A stretch of 8,293 bases of DNA. Origin: Thermoproteota archaeon (GTDB lineage Archaea; Korarchaeota; Korarchaeia; Korarchaeales; Korarchaeaceae). The notes beneath the pieces are model-generated. The model was not told where the DNA came from. It saw nothing but the letters and a program-made list of their open reading frames with translations, and did not search any database. Made by a program: the position numbers and the translations under genes. Of this stretch, positions 6,456-8,293 are shown piece after piece. Within the stretch, counting starts at the first letter, position 1; the number at the start of each line of letters is the position of its first letter. The stretch is taken from positions 1 through 8,293 of the forward strand of contig WAOH01000096.1 in assembly GCA_015521385.1 (NCBI GenBank), read 5' to 3'.

Positions 6456-8293
6456 TCAGAGCTTCTCGAATACGGCAGTTATCTCGTCCAGATCCACCTG
6501 TCCGTTGCCGTTCTTGTCTTCCCACTTGACTATGACGAGCGCCTTGTTGAGCCTGTGCTCCTTCACGAACAGCAGCGCAGCCTCGGTACCGAACCTCGTT
6601 ATTCCAGCGACGTACAGGTTGTCTCCGATCAGTATGGCTATTCCGTGGTCCATCTTGGCCCATCTAGCTTCGTAGGTGCCGGCGCCTGGCACTATCATCT
6701 TGTTGTCCTCGAACTTGATGCCAGCTTCCTCGAAGGCTACCCTAGTGTGTATGTTGACCCTCGGGCCTCCCACCACGAGGCTGACGCCCTCGGGACCGGA
6801 CTTTATGTCAGCGGCTGGGTAGTACTTCCAGACGATGTTCTTGTCGAATCCAAAGGCCACTATCTCGAACGGGTATATCATGAACTCGCTGAGGAACCTG
6901 GCGGGCTTCTCTATGGTGTAAGGCAGGAGCCTCACGGCCTTCAGGAGAGCGGTGTGGGCTACGGCATCGACCTTCTCGAGGTAGTACGGTCCATCGCCGA
7001 CCCAGAAGTGGCCGTACTTCTCGTAGAACTCCTTGTAGAGCTTGTACCTCCTCTTCGCCTCGGCGGTGGTCACGTACTTCTCCATGAAGTTCTTGAACGG
7101 TATGTATCCCTCCTCGTAGGCCTCGTTAACGTACTTCTCGAGTATCTTCAAGCTCGGTCCGGCTATGTAGTTCATCCACTCCACATCAAGCTTGTCGGCC
7201 TTGGATGAGGAGAACGCTGCCTCCCTGTTCTTCTCGGCGAGCATACCGATGGCTATCGTGTGCCAAGGCATGTCTGGCCACAGGGTGTAGTCAGCTGCGA
7301 TTATCTCAGCATCCAACTGCACCTCATTCACGTAGTACTCTATCTTGAGAGGCTCGAGGCTTACTATCCTCCAAGCAACGAAGTTCTCCCTGTACACCTC
7401 GAAGTTGGGCACAGATGACTCGTCGTACCACGGACTCTTGGGATCGGCCCTCTCGAAGGTCAGGATCCACGGTATTATGAAGTCAGCAAGCGTCCTCTTT
7501 GTACCGTCGTGGTACACGGTTCTGTTCAGCACATCACCATAGTCGACGATGAACTTCACGTTGGCCGTGGTGACGCCGGCCTCCTTAGCGGTGACTATCT
7601 TCTGGTTCTCGACATCCCATCCGTACCAAGCGTCGGGAGGCACGGTCACCTCGTCAACGAACGTCAGGTTGAACCAGTCCTTGGTCTCCTCGTTGGCGGA
7701 GGTCAGCAGGCCCTTCTTGGCCCACATCTGCACGGTCTTGACGTTTATCGGTATGGGCAATCCGGTCTTCGGGTGCAGCGAGAACGCGGCCTCGGTCACT
7801 CCGTAGTCATAGAGCATGGTGTCGTATATAGCATCGGACGGAGCGACGGGGTTCCAAGGATCGGATATGACCTCAGCGCTGGCTATCCTAGCGGTACCAC
7901 CCATCTTCTCGTCCCTGTTCATGGTCAGGGCCCATATGGGAGTCGGATATCCTCCAGCGTAGTCGGCTATGAGGAAGAGGCCCTTCCTCCTCACCCAGAC
8001 TGCAGTCTGATCAACGAGCCATACCCTCACAGAGTCCTTGAGTGAGAGCTCGATGGCTTTCCTCATGAGCTCGTTTCTCTCCTCTATACTCTTGAACTGC
8101 CTGTAGGCGAGCTTCCTAGCAACATCGTAGAACTCAGGCGAAGGCTTGTACGCATCCCAGAGCGGGAACCCAGGCAGTCCATCGGGCGTGTAGAAGAACA
8201 GGAAGTTGTCGGAGTCATCTCTGCTTACAGCGGTGGTTATCCATCCGCCGGTGTAGATGTCCCACTGACCCTCAGCGGGGTCGCCCCATATCC
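6456..8293 (-). CDS. Family-5 extracellular solute-binding protein of the ABC importer (5' end outside window)
   Basis: The reading frame is open from the stop at 6456 to the right edge, so only the last 611 residues are seen and the signal sequence is missing. The Met at 8066 is internal: upstream codons continue the family pattern (GDPAEGQWDIYTGGW about 8244-8285; YKPSPEFYD; SIEERNELMRKAIEL), which is the normal C-terminal part of a family-5 binding protein. Counting from Met 8066 as residue 1, a second lobe-like segment follows: SDPWNP (68-73), NVKFIVDYGDVLNRTVYHDG (169-188) and GDGPYYL (357-363). The tail (about 427-536) resembles the archaeal S-layer C-terminal domain, with VVGGPRVN (431-438), VAGITRFGTEAA (486-497) and a canonical EF-hand-type loop DKNGNGQVDLDE (517-528). 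There is no C-terminal membrane helix. The ligand is probably a peptide or oligosaccharide. Codons are strongly biased (AAG, GAG, TAC), consistent with high expression. Confidence 0.93.
   Translation of the reverse strand, partial: IWGDPAEGQWDIYTGGWITTAVSRDDSDNFLFFYTPDGLPGFPLWDAYKPSPEFYDVARKLAYRQFKSIEERNELMRKAIELSLKDSVRVWLVDQTAVWVRRKGLFLIADYAGGYPTPIWALTMNRDEKMGGTARIASAEVISDPWNPVAPSDAIYDTMLYDYGVTEAAFSLHPKTGLPIPINVKTVQMWAKKGLLTSANEETKDWFNLTFVDEVTVPPDAWYGWDVENQKIVTAKEAGVTTANVKFIVDYGDVLNRTVYHDGTKRTLADFIIPWILTFERADPKSPWYDESSVPNFEVYRENFVAWRIVSLEPLKIEYYVNEVQLDAEIIAADYTLWPDMPWHTIAIGMLAEKNREAAFSSSKADKLDVEWMNYIAGPSLKILEKYVNEAYEEGYIPFKNFMEKYVTTAEAKRRYKLYKEFYEKYGHFWVGDGPYYLEKVDAVAHTALLKAVRLLPYTIEKPARFLSEFMIYPFEIVAFGFDKNIVWKYYPAADIKSGPEGVSLVVGGPRVNIHTRVAFEEAGIKFEDNKMIVPGAGTYEARWAKMDHGIAILIGDNLYVAGITRFGTEAALLFVKEHRLNKALVIVKWEDKNGNGQVDLDEITAVFEKL

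Noticed and set aside
6555..7208. 217-codon plus-strand open frame opposite the binding-protein gene
   Set aside because: Its product has no recognisable motif and mirrors the codon bias of the minus-strand gene; it is an antisense shadow. The same applies to the plus-strand frame at 7509-8045.
8064..8066. ATG at 8066 as the start of the binding protein
   Set aside because: The same frame is open to the right edge, and the 75 codons upstream encode typical family-5 sequence (WDIYTGGW, PSPEFYD, EERNELM), so the Met is internal and the gene is cut by the window.

Overview
The window looks like a piece of a thermophilic archaeal chromosome, most like the Thermoproteota/Korarchaeota side of the tree. 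This is inferred from TATA-like boxes lying about 35 bp before start codons, ribosome-binding sites of the GAGGTGA type (complement of the archaeal 16S 3' end), heavy use of AGG/AGA arginine and ATA isoleucine codons, an archaeal myo-inositol-1-phosphate synthase and a very long archaeal-style family-5 solute-binding protein. The exact taxon cannot be fixed from the sequence alone.

Layout: positions 60-1169 (+) encode myo-inositol-1-phosphate synthase. Everything else lies on the minus strand. At 1159-1389 is a small unknown cytosolic protein whose end overlaps the end of the inositol gene tail-to-tail by 11 bp. Reading the minus strand from the right edge, there is then a complete peptide-type (Opp/Dpp) ABC importer locus. 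It comprises the 3' 1.8 kb of a solute-binding protein gene (6456 to beyond 8293), a short spacer with a T-tract and a TATA-like box, then dppB-like permease (5293-6366), dppC-like permease (3914-5296), the first ATPase (2947-3903), the second ATPase (1987-2946) and a 178-residue two-helix membrane protein of unknown function (1454-1990). The last five genes are joined by ATGA overlaps or 0-10 nt junctions and were surely co-transcribed and translationally coupled.

How it works together: the surface binding protein captures a ligand (by family a peptide, but archaeal members also take oligosaccharides), the two permeases form the channel, and the two ATPases, each with a C-terminal four-cysteine (Fe-S type) motif, drive import. 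The unknown membrane protein is coupled to the last ATPase gene and is a candidate accessory subunit.

The most notable points are these. The binding protein seems to carry a second N-lobe-like segment after its first family-5 unit. It then ends in an archaeal S-layer-like domain with a perfect EF-hand-type calcium loop, and has no C-terminal membrane anchor. The dppC-like permease has a large extracytoplasmic insertion rich in N-glycosylation sequons. There is also the coupled unknown membrane protein. No RNA gene, mobile element or CRISPR array was seen, and no gene-free stretch exceeds 100 bp.
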